Source of the DNA: Streptomyces sp. NRRL F-6676
Lineage (GTDB): Bacteria; Actinomycetota; Actinomycetes; Streptomycetales; Streptomycetaceae
NCBI RefSeq assembly: GCF_000725625.1
Contig: NZ_JOHS01000007.1
Span: 237,849 to 301,848, forward strand
Direction of reading: 5' to 3'
Length of the DNA stretch: 64,000 nt
Positions 32,549-40,969 of this stretch are shown here, in pieces. The position numbers and the translations under genes are program-made. Position 1 is the first letter of the stretch; each line of letters begins with the position of its first letter. The notes beneath the pieces were generated by a model. It saw only the letters and a list, made by a program, of their open reading frames with translations, made no database searches and had not been told where the DNA came from.

Positions 32549-34178
32549 GTCCCCCAGTGTGCGGCACACCGGAACGGGCGGCTCCGGTCACGGCGAGCCG
32601 GGCGAGGGTGGGGCGGCAGATCTTGCCGGTGGGGCCGAGCGGCATCTCGGGCACCCGCAGCAGCAGTTCGGGCAGTTTGCGGCGCTCCAGTCCGCACGCC
32701 CCCTCCAGGAAGCCGGTGAGGTCTGCCAGGGTGACCGGGGGCACGCCCGGCGGCTCCCGCACGCAGGCGCACAGGCGTTCGCCCAGTTCGTCGTCGGGTA
32801 CGCCGACGCAGGCGGCCTCGGCGACCGAGGGATGGGCGGCGAGCGCCTGTTCGACCTCGGCGGGGCTGATGTTGTACCCGCCGCGTACGACGATCTGCTT
32901 GAGGCGGCCGAGCACATGCAGCCTGCCGTGCGCGTCGAGGCGGCCCCGGTCGCCGGTGCGGACCCAGCCGTCCGGGGTGCGGTAGCGTGCGTCGAGGTCG
33001 GGCGCCGCCACGTAGCAGAGCGGGGTCATGGGGCCCCGGGCGTGGATCTCGCCGGTGCCGGCGGCGACGCGGATGTCGGTGACGGCGGGGTCGGGCAGTC
33101 CGGTGCCGGTCTCCGGGGCCAGGCCGGTGGCGGCGGTGTGGCAGTTGACGCCGTCGGAGGAGCCGTAGACGGTGACGACCGGCCGCCCGAAGCGGCGCGC
33201 GCAGAGCTCCGCCGTGGCCCCGGGGAGGGCGGCGCCGCTGGAGACGAGGGCCCGCAGCCCGCTCAGGTCCTCACCGGGCGCCGGGGGCTGTTCGGCGAGC
33301 CGGCGCAGCATGGTGGGGACGCCGAAGACGTGCGTCGGGCGGTGCGCGGTGAGCATCCGCAGCGCCTCCCCCGGGTCGAACGCGTCCTGGACGAGCAGGG
33401 TGGCCCCCAGGGCGGCCACCGTCACGGAGGTGCCCAGTGAGCCGAAGGAGGAGGCGAGCGGGACGAGGACGAGGTTGCGCATGCCGTCCGCGTCGCCGCC
33501 GGCCAGGGCGCGCAGATAGTTGGCGCGGCCGCCGGCCATCGCGTTGTGGGAGTAGGCGACCATCTTCGGTTCCGCCTCGGAGCCGGACGAGACGAGGATG
33601 CGCGCGGGCGCCTCGGCGTCCACCGGCCGCGGCCGGAACGGCTCGCGCGACGGGGCGGTGAGACAGACGCCCGCCGGGTGGTCCGGCTCGCCCCAGGTGA
33701 ACACCGCCTCCAGGTGCGGCAGGCGCGCGTCCGGCACGGCGTCCCGGGCGTCCTCGACGATCACCGCACGGGCCCGGGAGCGGGCCAGGAGGCTCGCGGG
33801 GCCCCGGCTGCCGTGCCCGGGCGGGTAGGGCAGGGCGACGGCGCCGAGCGCCGCGACGGCCAGTTCCGCGGCCACCGCGCGGCGCCCGTTGGGCACGCGG
33901 ACGGCGATGACGTCCCGCGCGCCGAGCCCGCGCTCGGCCAGCCGGGCGGCGAGGTGGCGCACGTCGGCGTCCAGGCGCGCGTAGTCCAGGGTGCCCTCCG
34001 TGTCGACGACGGCCGTACGGGTGGGGTGGGCGCGGACGTGGGCGGCGAAGAGGGAGTAGAGGTCACGGTCCGGGCAGTGGCCGCGTACGACCCAGGAGCG
34101 GCGCAGCGCGGCGGGCACCAGGTCGCGGATCTGCACACCGGCGGACGAGGTCCACACGGAGGCCGGCACACGGGTCAT
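32535..34178 (-). CDS. AMP-dependent acyl-CoA synthetase/ligase (ANL superfamily)
   Basis: 547 residues. P-loop-like A3 motif ILVSSGSEAEPKMVAYSH differs from the usual SSGTTGxPKG. A5 is VYGSSDGVNCHT. A7 is GWVRTGDRGRLD, and A8 is RLKQIVVRGGYNISPAEVEQ. The terminal catalytic lysine is in GPTGKICRPTL. The enzyme should adenylate a carboxylic acid and pass it to CoA or another thiol or amine. No carrier protein is near. ATG 34178 overlaps the CoA-transferase stop as ATGA. The frame upstream of it is not protein-like. Confidence 0.87.
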   Translation of the reverse strand: MTRVPASVWTSSAGVQIRDLVPAALRRSWVVRGHCPDRDLYSLFAAHVRAHPTRTAVVDTEGTLDYARLDADVRHLAARLAERGLGARDVIAVRVPNGRRAVAAELAVAALGAVALPYPPGHGSRGPASLLARSRARAVIVEDARDAVPDARLPHLEAVFTWGEPDHPAGVCLTAPSREPFRPRPVDAEAPARILVSSGSEAEPKMVAYSHNAMAGGRANYLRALAGGDADGMRNLVLVPLASSFGSLGTSVTVAALGATLLVQDAFDPGEALRMLTAHRPTHVFGVPTMLRRLAEQPPAPGEDLSGLRALVSSGAALPGATAELCARRFGRPVVTVYGSSDGVNCHTAATGLAPETGTGLPDPAVTDIRVAAGTGEIHARGPMTPLCYVAAPDLDARYRTPDGWVRTGDRGRLDAHGRLHVLGRLKQIVVRGGYNISPAEVEQALAAHPSVAEAACVGVPDDELGERLCACVREPPGVPPVTLADLTGFLEGACGLERRKLPELLLRVPEMPLGPTGKICRPTLARLAVTGAARSGVPHTGGHEHP

Positions 34179-36019
34179 GCGAACTCCCAGGGGGCGCGGG
34201 GGAAGGCGTACGCGCCGGTGCCGAGCGCGGGCGCGAGGCGCGGGTCGCGGGCGAGGGCGGCGAGGTCGGTGCAGACGGGCATCGCCGTGACGCCGTGTCT
34301 CGTCAGCATGGGCAGCAGGTCGGCGCCGGGCAGGGTGCGGGCGCGGGCGGCCGGGTCCGTGGTGGGTCCGGCGCCCAGTGCGCGGGCGACGCGCTCGGGG
34401 TGGGCGCGGGCCTCGGGGCCCAGCCACAGGTGGCCGTCGCCGGTGGCCAGCGGCCGGTCGTACGGGCCCCAGCGGGTGCGCCGCTCCCCGCGCGGGACGA
34501 GCAGGGAGGCGGAGTACAGCGAGGAGTCCGCGCGCCGCCCCTCTCCGGTGCGCGCCCGCTCCAGCAGCGCCGCGAGCACGGCCTGGGCGCAGAGCAGTCC
34601 GCCGAGGACGTCGGTGAGGGTCATCAGCGACGGCGCGGGCGGTTCGTCGGCGGGCCGGAGGGCGGCGGCGAGACCACTGTGGGCCTGGACGAGGTAGTCG
34701 GTGCCGAGCGGGGGGCGGGGGCCGAGGGTGTCGCCCCAGCCGGAGGCCCACGCGTACACCAGCGCGGGCCGTGCGCGGCACAGGTCGTCGGCGTCCAGGC
34801 GGAGCCGGGCCGCCTTGCCGGGGGCCCAGTTGTGCAGGAAGACGTCGGCGTCGCGGACGAGGTCGCGGACCTCCGCGCGGCCCGCGGCCGTGGTGATGTC
34901 GCACTCCACGACGGTCTTGCCCGCGTTGAGGGCGGCGAACCTGGCCGAACAGCCGTCCGCCATGGGCGGGATGCCCCGCATGGGGTCGCCGCCGGGGGGT
35001 TCGACGCGGATCACCTCCGCGCCGAGCAGGCGCAGGATGTGGCCGGCGAGGGGGCCCTGGACGCGGCGGGTCGATTCGACGATGCGAAGGCCGGTGAGGG
35101 GCGGGGTGGGGTGCGATGGGGTGGGCCGGGGGGTGCCGGCGTGTCCCGGGAGCGGGGTGAGTGTCCACGGGGGTACGTCGGTGGGGGGTGCGGGGTGCTC
35201 CCGTACGGGCAGGAGGCTGGCGCCGGATGCGGTGGCGGCTGCGTGGAGTTCGGGGTACGGGGTGCGGTGGACGGCCTCCGCGAGGGCGGTCGGGAGGGGA
35301 TTGACCGCGGTGCCGAAGCGGGTCTGGAAGGGGCGCCAGCCGTTCTTCACGGCTTCCGGTGGGGCACCGAGCCGTCGCCAGAAGCCGATCCAGGGCTCGG
35401 CGTCCAGGGCTTCGAGTTCGATGCGGGTGCCGTCGGCGGAGACGAGGGCGTGGGCGTGTGGGGGGTTCTTCGCCCCCGCCGCTCCTGCCCTTCCCGTCCC
35501 CGGGGGATGCGCCCCCTGACCCCCGGGGGACGCGCTGTCGGGTGCGGGTGGGTTCGTGGCTGCTCGCGCAGTTCCCCGCGCCCCTTCCAGGGGGGCGCTC
35601 GCCGCGCGTTCCCCGCCACCCGGGCTACCGGGCGCCCCCTCCCCCGCCGTCGCCGCCGCCAGGTACTGGGTGACGGACATCAGCGCGGCCTGGGCGACCG
35701 ACGTGCGCACCGCGCGGACGCGCGCGCCCCTCGCCCGGGCGAGCAGGGCCGCCGTCGCGCCCTGGGCGGCGAGGACGCCCGCCACCGTGGACGCGTAGTC
35801 CACGGCCAGCGGCACCGGCTCGCCGGCCGCGCGGCCGTGGACGTGCATGAGGCCGCAGGCCGCCTGGACGGCGCGTTCCTCGGACAGGGCGAGGTCCAGC
35901 GGGCCGGCCCAGTCGACGGCGCAGCCGACGGCGGCGGTGTCCCGGTCGCCGACCAGGGCGAGCAGCCGCCCGGCCACCCCTGCGGCCACGGGCGGTCCGG
36001 TGACGGCGGGGTGCGTCAT
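34175..36019 (-). CDS. two-module CaiB/BaiF family III CoA-transferase
   Basis: 614 residues against the usual 380-450. The C-terminal module (about 310-614) is intact: PLTGLRIVESTRRVQGPLAG, RLLGAEVIRVEPPGGDPMRG, ADVFLHNWAPGKAARL, and the active-site Asp candidate in PPLGTDYLVQAHSG. The N-terminal module (residues 1-300) resembles the central and C-terminal parts of the same family (ERAVQAACGLMHVHG, VDYASTVAGVLAAQGA) but lacks the opening segment. Between residues 130 and 190 lies a Gly/Ala/Pro-rich insertion encoded by a repetitive element otherwise seen between genes. ATGA overlaps join it to the genes on both sides. The acyl substrate is unknown. Confidence 0.83.
   Translation of the reverse strand: MTHPAVTGPPVAAGVAGRLLALVGDRDTAAVGCAVDWAGPLDLALSEERAVQAACGLMHVHGRAAGEPVPLAVDYASTVAGVLAAQGATAALLARARGARVRAVRTSVAQAALMSVTQYLAAATAGEGAPGSPGGGERAASAPLEGARGTARAATNPPAPDSASPGGQGAHPPGTGRAGAAGAKNPPHAHALVSADGTRIELEALDAEPWIGFWRRLGAPPEAVKNGWRPFQTRFGTAVNPLPTALAEAVHRTPYPELHAAATASGASLLPVREHPAPPTDVPPWTLTPLPGHAGTPRPTPSHPTPPLTGLRIVESTRRVQGPLAGHILRLLGAEVIRVEPPGGDPMRGIPPMADGCSARFAALNAGKTVVECDITTAAGRAEVRDLVRDADVFLHNWAPGKAARLRLDADDLCRARPALVYAWASGWGDTLGPRPPLGTDYLVQAHSGLAAALRPADEPPAPSLMTLTDVLGGLLCAQAVLAALLERARTGEGRRADSSLYSASLLVPRGERRTRWGPYDRPLATGDGHLWLGPEARAHPERVARALGAGPTTDPAARARTLPGADLLPMLTRHGVTAMPVCTDLAALARDPRLAPALGTGAYAFPRAPWEFA
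35455..35650. repeat. intergenic-type repetitive element inside a coding gene
   Basis: GCGCAGTTCCCCGCGCCCCT at 35566-35585 is identical to 63259-63278 and is matched inverted at 63309-63327. Its surroundings (alternating runs of C and G, GTTCTTCGCCCCC and CCGGGGG hairpins) also resemble Streptomyces intergenic filler. Here it is read in frame as residues of about 130-190 of the CoA-transferase. Confidence 0.75.
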
Positions 36020-36840
36020 CGGCCGCGGCCGCCGTCGGTCGGGGGGCGGCGGGCCCGTACCGAGTACATGACGCTGGATGAGGCCCGGAAGGAGGGGTCG
36101 CTCATCAGCGCGCGCACGCGGTCCAGTTGGGCCTCCGTCATGCCCGCCGCCAGGAGTCTGTCCCGCAGATGGTGGGTGTGGTGGAGTTGCAGCCGCAGGC
36201 CGGGCGAGTCGGCCGTGCGCAGTTCGAGGCGCGGCCTGGGGTCGATGTCGACGAGTCCGGCCGCGCGCATCGCGGCGGGGACGTGCCGGCCCCACTCGGG
36301 GTCTCCACCGCCGGCCCGCATGACGGCGCACTTCGTGGCGAGGAATGTCTCGTACAGCCGCGCCGACTCCTCGTCGGGGGTGAGCAGCGGCGGCTCGTAC
36401 GACGTGTCGAACTCCTCGATCAGCAGCCGGCCGCCCGGTTTCAGGGCGCGCACCAACGTGTCCAGGACGGCGAGCCGTTCGGGTACGTGCTGGAGGACGA
36501 GGCGGGCGACGACGAGGTCGAAGGCGGCCTCCGGCAGCGGGTCGGTGACCACGTCGTGGCGCAGGACGGTCAGACCGGGACGCCGCGGGATGTGGTGCGG
36601 TTTGACGTCGGTGGCGACGACCTCGCCGTCCGGGGCGACACGGTCGGCGAGCCAGCGGGCGACGCTGCCGCCGCCGGAGCCGATCTCCAGGCAGCGCCAG
36701 CCGCGCGTGACGCCGGTCTCCGCGAGCCGGGCGAAGGTGGCGGCGTCGTAGGCGTCGGCGAGGCAGCGGTGCTGTTCGCGGCTGTGCACGCTGTCGTTGT
36801 CGAAGACGTAGCCGGGGTCCTCGACCGGGTGTGCGAGCAT
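36016..36840 (-). CDS. class I SAM-dependent methyltransferase
   Basis: 274 residues from ATG 36840. Motif I CLEIGSGGGSVARWLADRV (about 50-68), acidic loop VVATDVKPHHIPRRPG, motif II-like FDLVVARLVLQHVPERLAVL, then LKPGGRLLIEEFDTSYEPP. The C-terminal lid includes LHHTHHLRDRLLAAGM. This is the UbiE/Coq5-like small-molecule methyltransferase layout. The ribosome site (GGAAGGGAAG) is distant. Its stop overlaps the next gene as ATGA. Two 23-bp direct repeats lie upstream, suggesting its own promoter within the leftward cluster. Confidence 0.86.
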   Translation of the reverse strand: MLAHPVEDPGYVFDNDSVHSREQHRCLADAYDAATFARLAETGVTRGWRCLEIGSGGGSVARWLADRVAPDGEVVATDVKPHHIPRRPGLTVLRHDVVTDPLPEAAFDLVVARLVLQHVPERLAVLDTLVRALKPGGRLLIEEFDTSYEPPLLTPDEESARLYETFLATKCAVMRAGGGDPEWGRHVPAAMRAAGLVDIDPRPRLELRTADSPGLRLQLHHTHHLRDRLLAAGMTEAQLDRVRALMSDPSFRASSSVMYSVRARRPPTDGGRGR

Positions 36841-36877
36841 GCGGTGGTTTCTTCCCTTCCTCGATGCGGGTCCCTTT

Positions 36878-36925
36878 TCAAGAGACCTCGCTGCGGCCCT
36901 TGTCAAGAGACGTGGCTGCGGCCCT
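36878..36925. repeat. two 23-bp direct repeats with 25-bp period, candidate regulatory site
   Basis: TCAAGAGAC-N3-GCTGCGGCCCT occurs at 36878-36900 and 36903-36925, differing only in the 3-bp centre. It occupies most of the 88-bp gap between the AMP-ligase and methyltransferase genes. Read on the coding strand the unit gives GTCTCTTGA, with a TTGACA at the junction. A regulator site repeated about 2.4 helical turns apart, or a recent duplication. Confidence 0.6.
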
Positions 36926-36928
36926 CGT

Positions 36929-38524
36929 TCACGTCCAGCGGCCCGAGCCGCTGGTTCCGGCCGTCCCCGTGAGCTGCCGCAGCAGTGCCGTGCGGCGGAC
37001 CTTGCCGGTGTCGGTGCGCGGGACCTGCTCCCAGCTGAGGGCGACGGGGTCGGCCAGGGGCGGCAGTCCGTGCGTCGCGGTGCGCCAGCCGTCCTCGTCC
37101 AGGCGGCCGTCGGGTGTGACGACGACGGGCAGGGGCGGGCCGTCGGTGCCGGTCAGGACGACGCACTCCAGCGCCCCCGGCAGCCGTTCCTCCAGCACGT
37201 CCTCGGTTTCCAGGCAGCTCAGTGCGGGCCCGTGGTCGACCTCGCGGTCGAGCAGTTCGACGCTGCCGTCGCGCCGGACGACGCCGATGTCACCGGTGTT
37301 CCACCAGGTGCCGAGCTGTTTGGCGGACCAGCGGGCCTCCTCGCCGACATAGCCGAGGGCGCGGGCCCCGGTGCGGGCGAGGACGAGTCCGGGGCGGCCC
37401 CGGGGCACCGGCCGGAAGGTGTCCGGGTCGACCACCCGCAGCCGGGTCTTGACCGGCACCGGCCGGCCGAGGTTGCGGCTGCCGGGGCCGCGCCCCTCGT
37501 CGGTGCTCGCACGGGTGTGGAACCGGAACGTGAGCGGCCCGGTCTCGGTCTGGCCCCAGCCCTGCATCCACAGCGGGGCCCGGTGCCGGCTGGCCGTGAG
37601 GTAGGCCCGGACGGTGGGCGGGTGCACGGCGTCGTAGGTGCTGGTGAACAGGCGGGTGTCGCGGAAGGGGTTGTCCAGCCGCTCGGTGAGGGGCCGGAAG
37701 CGGACGTAGGTGGCGGGCATCGCCTCGACGACGGTGGGCGGGTGGGCGCGCAGCAACGGGTCGGCGAGGTCGGGGTCCTGGCCGGTGACGACGACGATCT
37801 TGGCGGGGGCCAGGCAGAGCGCGCTCGCGGTCCAGCAGAACGTCCGCCCGTGGGCGAAGGAGTTGGCGTTGAGCAGTGTGTCGTCGCGCCGGACGCCGAT
37901 GCGGGGGTAGCGGACGCTCTCGAAGCGGGCGAGTTTGCCGATGATCGTACGGGTGGAGTGGATCACGAGTTTGGGGACGCCGGTGGTGCCGGAGGTGTGG
38001 TTGATGACGAGCGGCCGGTCGTCGCCCCGGCGGACGGGGGCCGGCGCGGGGTGGCCGCGTACGTCGTCGGGGCCGAGCGTGCCCGGTACGCCGGCGTCGG
38101 GGTCCAGGACGAGGGTGGTGGTGGCCGCGGCGGTCGGGTCGGTGTCCTCGCGGCGGGCGCGTTCGAGGACCCGGGCGGTGGTGACGAGGAGGGCCGGGGA
38201 GAGCCGGGCAAGCAGGGTGACGAGCGCCTGCCCGGACAGGCGCGCCGAGAGCTGCGCGGGGACGGCGCCGATGCGCACGGCGGCGCAGGCGAGCAGGTCG
38301 TAGTCCCAGTGGTTCTCCTTGACGATCGCCACCCGGTCGCCGGGCCGGACCCCGGCGGCGGTCAGCTGTCCGGCCGTCTCCCGTACGAGCGAGGCGAGCC
38401 CGGGCACGGTCCAGTGGGTGCCGCGGTCGGGGGCGAGGTCGAAGGGGCGGTCGAGGTGGACGGTGGTGCGGTTGCCGTGTGCGGCGCACTCGTCGAACAG
38501 GACGCCCATGTCATGCGGTTTCAC
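36929..38524 (-). CDS. AMP-dependent acyl-CoA synthetase/ligase (ANL superfamily)
   Basis: 531 residues. A3 LVINHTSGTTGVPKLVIHS, A5 LWMQGWGQTETGP, A7 GTWWNTGDIGVVRRDGSVEL, and the terminal catalytic lysine in VPRTDTGKVRRTALLRQL are all present. It should activate a carboxylate as the adenylate or CoA ester. It differs clearly from the ligase at 32535, so two different acids (or two steps) are likely. GTG 38524 has GGAGCGAGG upstream and overlaps the FAD-protein gene by 14 nt; ATG 38509 is the alternative. Confidence 0.87.
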   Translation of the reverse strand: MKPHDMGVLFDECAAHGNRTTVHLDRPFDLAPDRGTHWTVPGLASLVRETAGQLTAAGVRPGDRVAIVKENHWDYDLLACAAVRIGAVPAQLSARLSGQALVTLLARLSPALLVTTARVLERARREDTDPTAAATTTLVLDPDAGVPGTLGPDDVRGHPAPAPVRRGDDRPLVINHTSGTTGVPKLVIHSTRTIIGKLARFESVRYPRIGVRRDDTLLNANSFAHGRTFCWTASALCLAPAKIVVVTGQDPDLADPLLRAHPPTVVEAMPATYVRFRPLTERLDNPFRDTRLFTSTYDAVHPPTVRAYLTASRHRAPLWMQGWGQTETGPLTFRFHTRASTDEGRGPGSRNLGRPVPVKTRLRVVDPDTFRPVPRGRPGLVLARTGARALGYVGEEARWSAKQLGTWWNTGDIGVVRRDGSVELLDREVDHGPALSCLETEDVLEERLPGALECVVLTGTDGPPLPVVVTPDGRLDEDGWRTATHGLPPLADPVALSWEQVPRTDTGKVRRTALLRQLTGTAGTSGSGRWT

Positions 38525-39902
38525 GGACCTCGCTCCTCGGGGCGGGGACGGCCGGGCGGGCCGTGCGGACGGTGGTGGGGGCGGGGCGCAGCCGGCTCAG
38601 CACGCGGGAGGCGGCGAGCGCCCCGGAGCGGACGGCGGCCTCGCTCGCGGGGCGCAGCATGACCCAGTCGCCGGCGTACTCCACCGGGCGCGCGGGCCGG
38701 GCCAGGAAGCCGGCCCGGCGGCGCAGCGCCTCGGGCGTGGCCTCGGGCAGGCCGTGGGCGAAGGTGTGCACGAAGTGGCGGCGGGTTGCCTCACGGAGGC
38801 CGGGGAGGTAGCGGGTGGCGGCGTCCACGAGCCGGTCGGTGGTCTCCCGCTCGGAGGCGCCGCGCAGTTCGGGGATGCGGCGCGGGTCGGCCATGAGGGT
38901 GAGCAGGCCCTTGCCCGCGGGGGCGCGGCCGGGGTGTTTGGCGTGGTCGACGAGGATGCCGGAAAGGGTGTCGTCCTCGGCGTCCGGGGTGAGGAGCGCG
39001 TACAGGGGGGTGGGCGAGGCGGGGGCGAGCGGCCGGTCGAGCAGACAGCTCACCTTGAGGGTGGGGGTGAAGGTGCAGGCGGCCAGGTGGGCGCGTTCGT
39101 CCTCGGGGGCGGTGGCGTGCAGCCGGGCGGCCACGGGCGCGGGGACGCACAGCACGGCGGCGCGGGCGGTGACGGTGCCGTCGGGGCCGTGCAGCCGGAC
39201 CCGGTCGCCCTCGGTGACGACCTCGTGGACGGGGCGGGCGGTGGCGACGTCGAGGCCGTCGGCGAGCCGGCGGGCGAGGAGGTCCATGCCGTCGTGGTAG
39301 GTGCGCCAGGTGGAGACGGGACCCACCGAGTGCATCAGGCCGATCAGGGGTGCGGCGGCGGAGCGTGCGGTGTCCCAGCCGAAGAAGCAGCCGGCGACGG
39401 GCTGGAGCAGATAGTCGTGCAGGTCCCGGTGGTAGCGGCGCGCGAACCGGGCGACGGTGCGGTCGCCGGCGGGGGTGCGCTCGGGGTGGTCGCCGTCGAA
39501 GGCGCGGCGGTGCAGTGCCGTCCAGGCGAGGAAGCGGGCGAGGTCGGCGCGGGCGCGTGGGGAGAGTCCGGCGCCGGTCAGGAGGGCGGAGGGGTCGGCG
39601 ACGCCGGGGTGGGCGCGGCCGTCCCGCCAGACGCCGATGGCCCGGCCGATGCGCGGCACCTCCCGTTCGGTGACGCCCAGCCGGCCGAGGAGTTCCCAGG
39701 TGGCGCGGTAGCCGCGGGTGGGGATCTGTTCGGCGCCCTCGTCGATGACGTAGCCGTCGTGGCGGAAGGAGTGCATCCGGCCGCCCACGTACGGCCGTTC
39801 CTCGAAGACACGGACCTGGAGCCCGGCCCGCCGCAGTTCGTGCGCGGTGGTCAGGCCCGCGACACCCGCGCCGATGACGGCGACGTCGAGATCGGGGCTC
39901 AT
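38511..39902 (-). CDS. FAD-dependent oxidoreductase (protoporphyrinogen-oxidase / desaturase-like)
   Basis: 463 residues. Dinucleotide motif VAVIGAGVAGLTTAHELRRA and RVFEERPYVGGRMHSF at the N-terminus, the ID(E)GAEQIPTRGY segment, and a C-terminal FAD-contact strand VEYAGDWVMLRPASEAAVRSG (split). This is the amine-oxidase/phytoene-desaturase superfamily. Oxidation or desaturation of a prenyl or polyketide-like chain would fit the adjacent UbiA enzyme, as an inference. Start and stop overlap the neighbouring genes (ATGA with the UbiA gene). Confidence 0.86.
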   Translation of the reverse strand: MSPDLDVAVIGAGVAGLTTAHELRRAGLQVRVFEERPYVGGRMHSFRHDGYVIDEGAEQIPTRGYRATWELLGRLGVTEREVPRIGRAIGVWRDGRAHPGVADPSALLTGAGLSPRARADLARFLAWTALHRRAFDGDHPERTPAGDRTVARFARRYHRDLHDYLLQPVAGCFFGWDTARSAAAPLIGLMHSVGPVSTWRTYHDGMDLLARRLADGLDVATARPVHEVVTEGDRVRLHGPDGTVTARAAVLCVPAPVAARLHATAPEDERAHLAACTFTPTLKVSCLLDRPLAPASPTPLYALLTPDAEDDTLSGILVDHAKHPGRAPAGKGLLTLMADPRRIPELRGASERETTDRLVDAATRYLPGLREATRRHFVHTFAHGLPEATPEALRRRAGFLARPARPVEYAGDWVMLRPASEAAVRSGALAASRVLSRLRPAPTTVRTARPAVPAPRSEVRETA

Positions 39903-40969
39903 GCGACGGCCTCCGCGCCGGCCAGGAGGTTGGCGGCGATCAGCAGGAGGAACCCGACGCGGTGGGTGCGGAAGCCGATCCGGCGGGCCCGCATGATGTC
40001 TCCGGTGCGGAAGCCGACGAGGTACTGGCGGGTGCGCAGGGCGGTCACGGGCAGCATCAGCAGGACGAACCACCAGGGGGCGAGGCCGGTGGCGGAGGCG
40101 GCCGCGCCGAGCAGGAACTCGGCGGCGGACAGCGCCCCGACGAAGACGGCGTTGCCCCTCGGAGAGGTCAGCGCGGCCACGGTGGGGCGGCCCACGGCAC
40201 GGTCGCCGGGGATGTCGTTGGTGTTGGAGTAGACCCCGAACATCAGCGGCCCGAAGCCGAACAGGACGGCCTGCACGAGCAGGAACCCGGAGAAGTGCCC
40301 GGCGGCGAGCCCGTAGGTGGCCATCACCATGCCGACGCCCAGTCCGCAGATGAACGCCTCCTGGAAGCCGTGGTAGCTGATCTTCAGGCCGTAGGAGTAC
40401 TGCAACGACACCACGAACAGGGCGGCGAGCAGCACCAGGGTCCAGGTGGGCCGGTGCGGGGCGGCCAGGCCGGCCGCGGCCCACAGGGCGGCGCCGACGA
40501 CCGCGGTGGCCAGGGCGAAGCGCAGTGCCTGGCGTACCGTCAGCGTTCCGGCGACCAGCGGTTTGCGGCGTTTGTTGCGCAGGGGGTCGTCCGGGCCGTA
40601 GTTGGCGATGTCGCTGCCGTCGCGGTAGCCGGTGACGTCGTCGAGCGCGACCATCGACATGATCACGAAGACCGAGCCGAGCAGGAACAGGCCCGAGGCC
40701 GTGAGCTCCCCGGCGGTGAGCCGACCGGAGGGCAGCAGGAGCGCCGACAGGGCCACGGCAATGGCCGGGTAGTAGTCGTAGACGTCGAGCTTGCCCAGCC
40801 GGGCGTAGGTGCGGAGCCGGCCCTCGGCGGGCGGGACGGTGGCGGCCGGGATGTCATTGAGGTCTGAATCATTGGCCGGAGAATCACCGACGCGCACATC
40901 CTTGGCCGGAGAATCACGGATATCCGAATCGTTGGCCGGGGAATCACTGATGCGGTAATCACTGGTCAC
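39899..40969 (-). CDS. UbiA-family prenyltransferase with repetitive N-terminal tail
   Basis: 356 residues from GTG 40969 (GGAG at good spacing; GTG 40978 possible). About eight or nine membrane helices carry both Asp-rich motifs: ALDDVTGYRDGSDIANYG (about residue 105) and YSNTNDIPGDRAVGRPT (about 240). Both magnesium-diphosphate sites therefore look intact, as in enzymes that move a prenyl chain to an aromatic or other acceptor. The first 40 residues contain a ten-residue repeat (SPANDSDIRD-like), three times. First gene of the leftward unit. The acceptor is unknown. Confidence 0.87.
   Translation of the reverse strand: MTSDYRISDSPANDSDIRDSPAKDVRVGDSPANDSDLNDIPAATVPPAEGRLRTYARLGKLDVYDYYPAIAVALSALLLPSGRLTAGELTASGLFLLGSVFVIMSMVALDDVTGYRDGSDIANYGPDDPLRNKRRKPLVAGTLTVRQALRFALATAVVGAALWAAAGLAAPHRPTWTLVLLAALFVVSLQYSYGLKISYHGFQEAFICGLGVGMVMATYGLAAGHFSGFLLVQAVLFGFGPLMFGVYSNTNDIPGDRAVGRPTVAALTSPRGNAVFVGALSAAEFLLGAAASATGLAPWWFVLLMLPVTALRTRQYLVGFRTGDIMRARRIGFRTHRVGFLLLIAANLLAGAEAVA
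40872..40947 (-). repeat. 30-bp tandem repeat in the UbiA N-terminus
   Basis: TTGGCCGGAGAATCAC or a one-base variant recurs at 40872-40887, 40902-40917 and 40932-40947, exactly 30 bp apart. Each unit encodes ten residues around DSPAND or DSPAKD. Confidence 0.85.

Noticed and set aside
32535..38524. NRPS adenylation modules
   Set aside because: The two ligases are stand-alone ANL enzymes. No condensation, carrier or thioesterase domains occur nearby.
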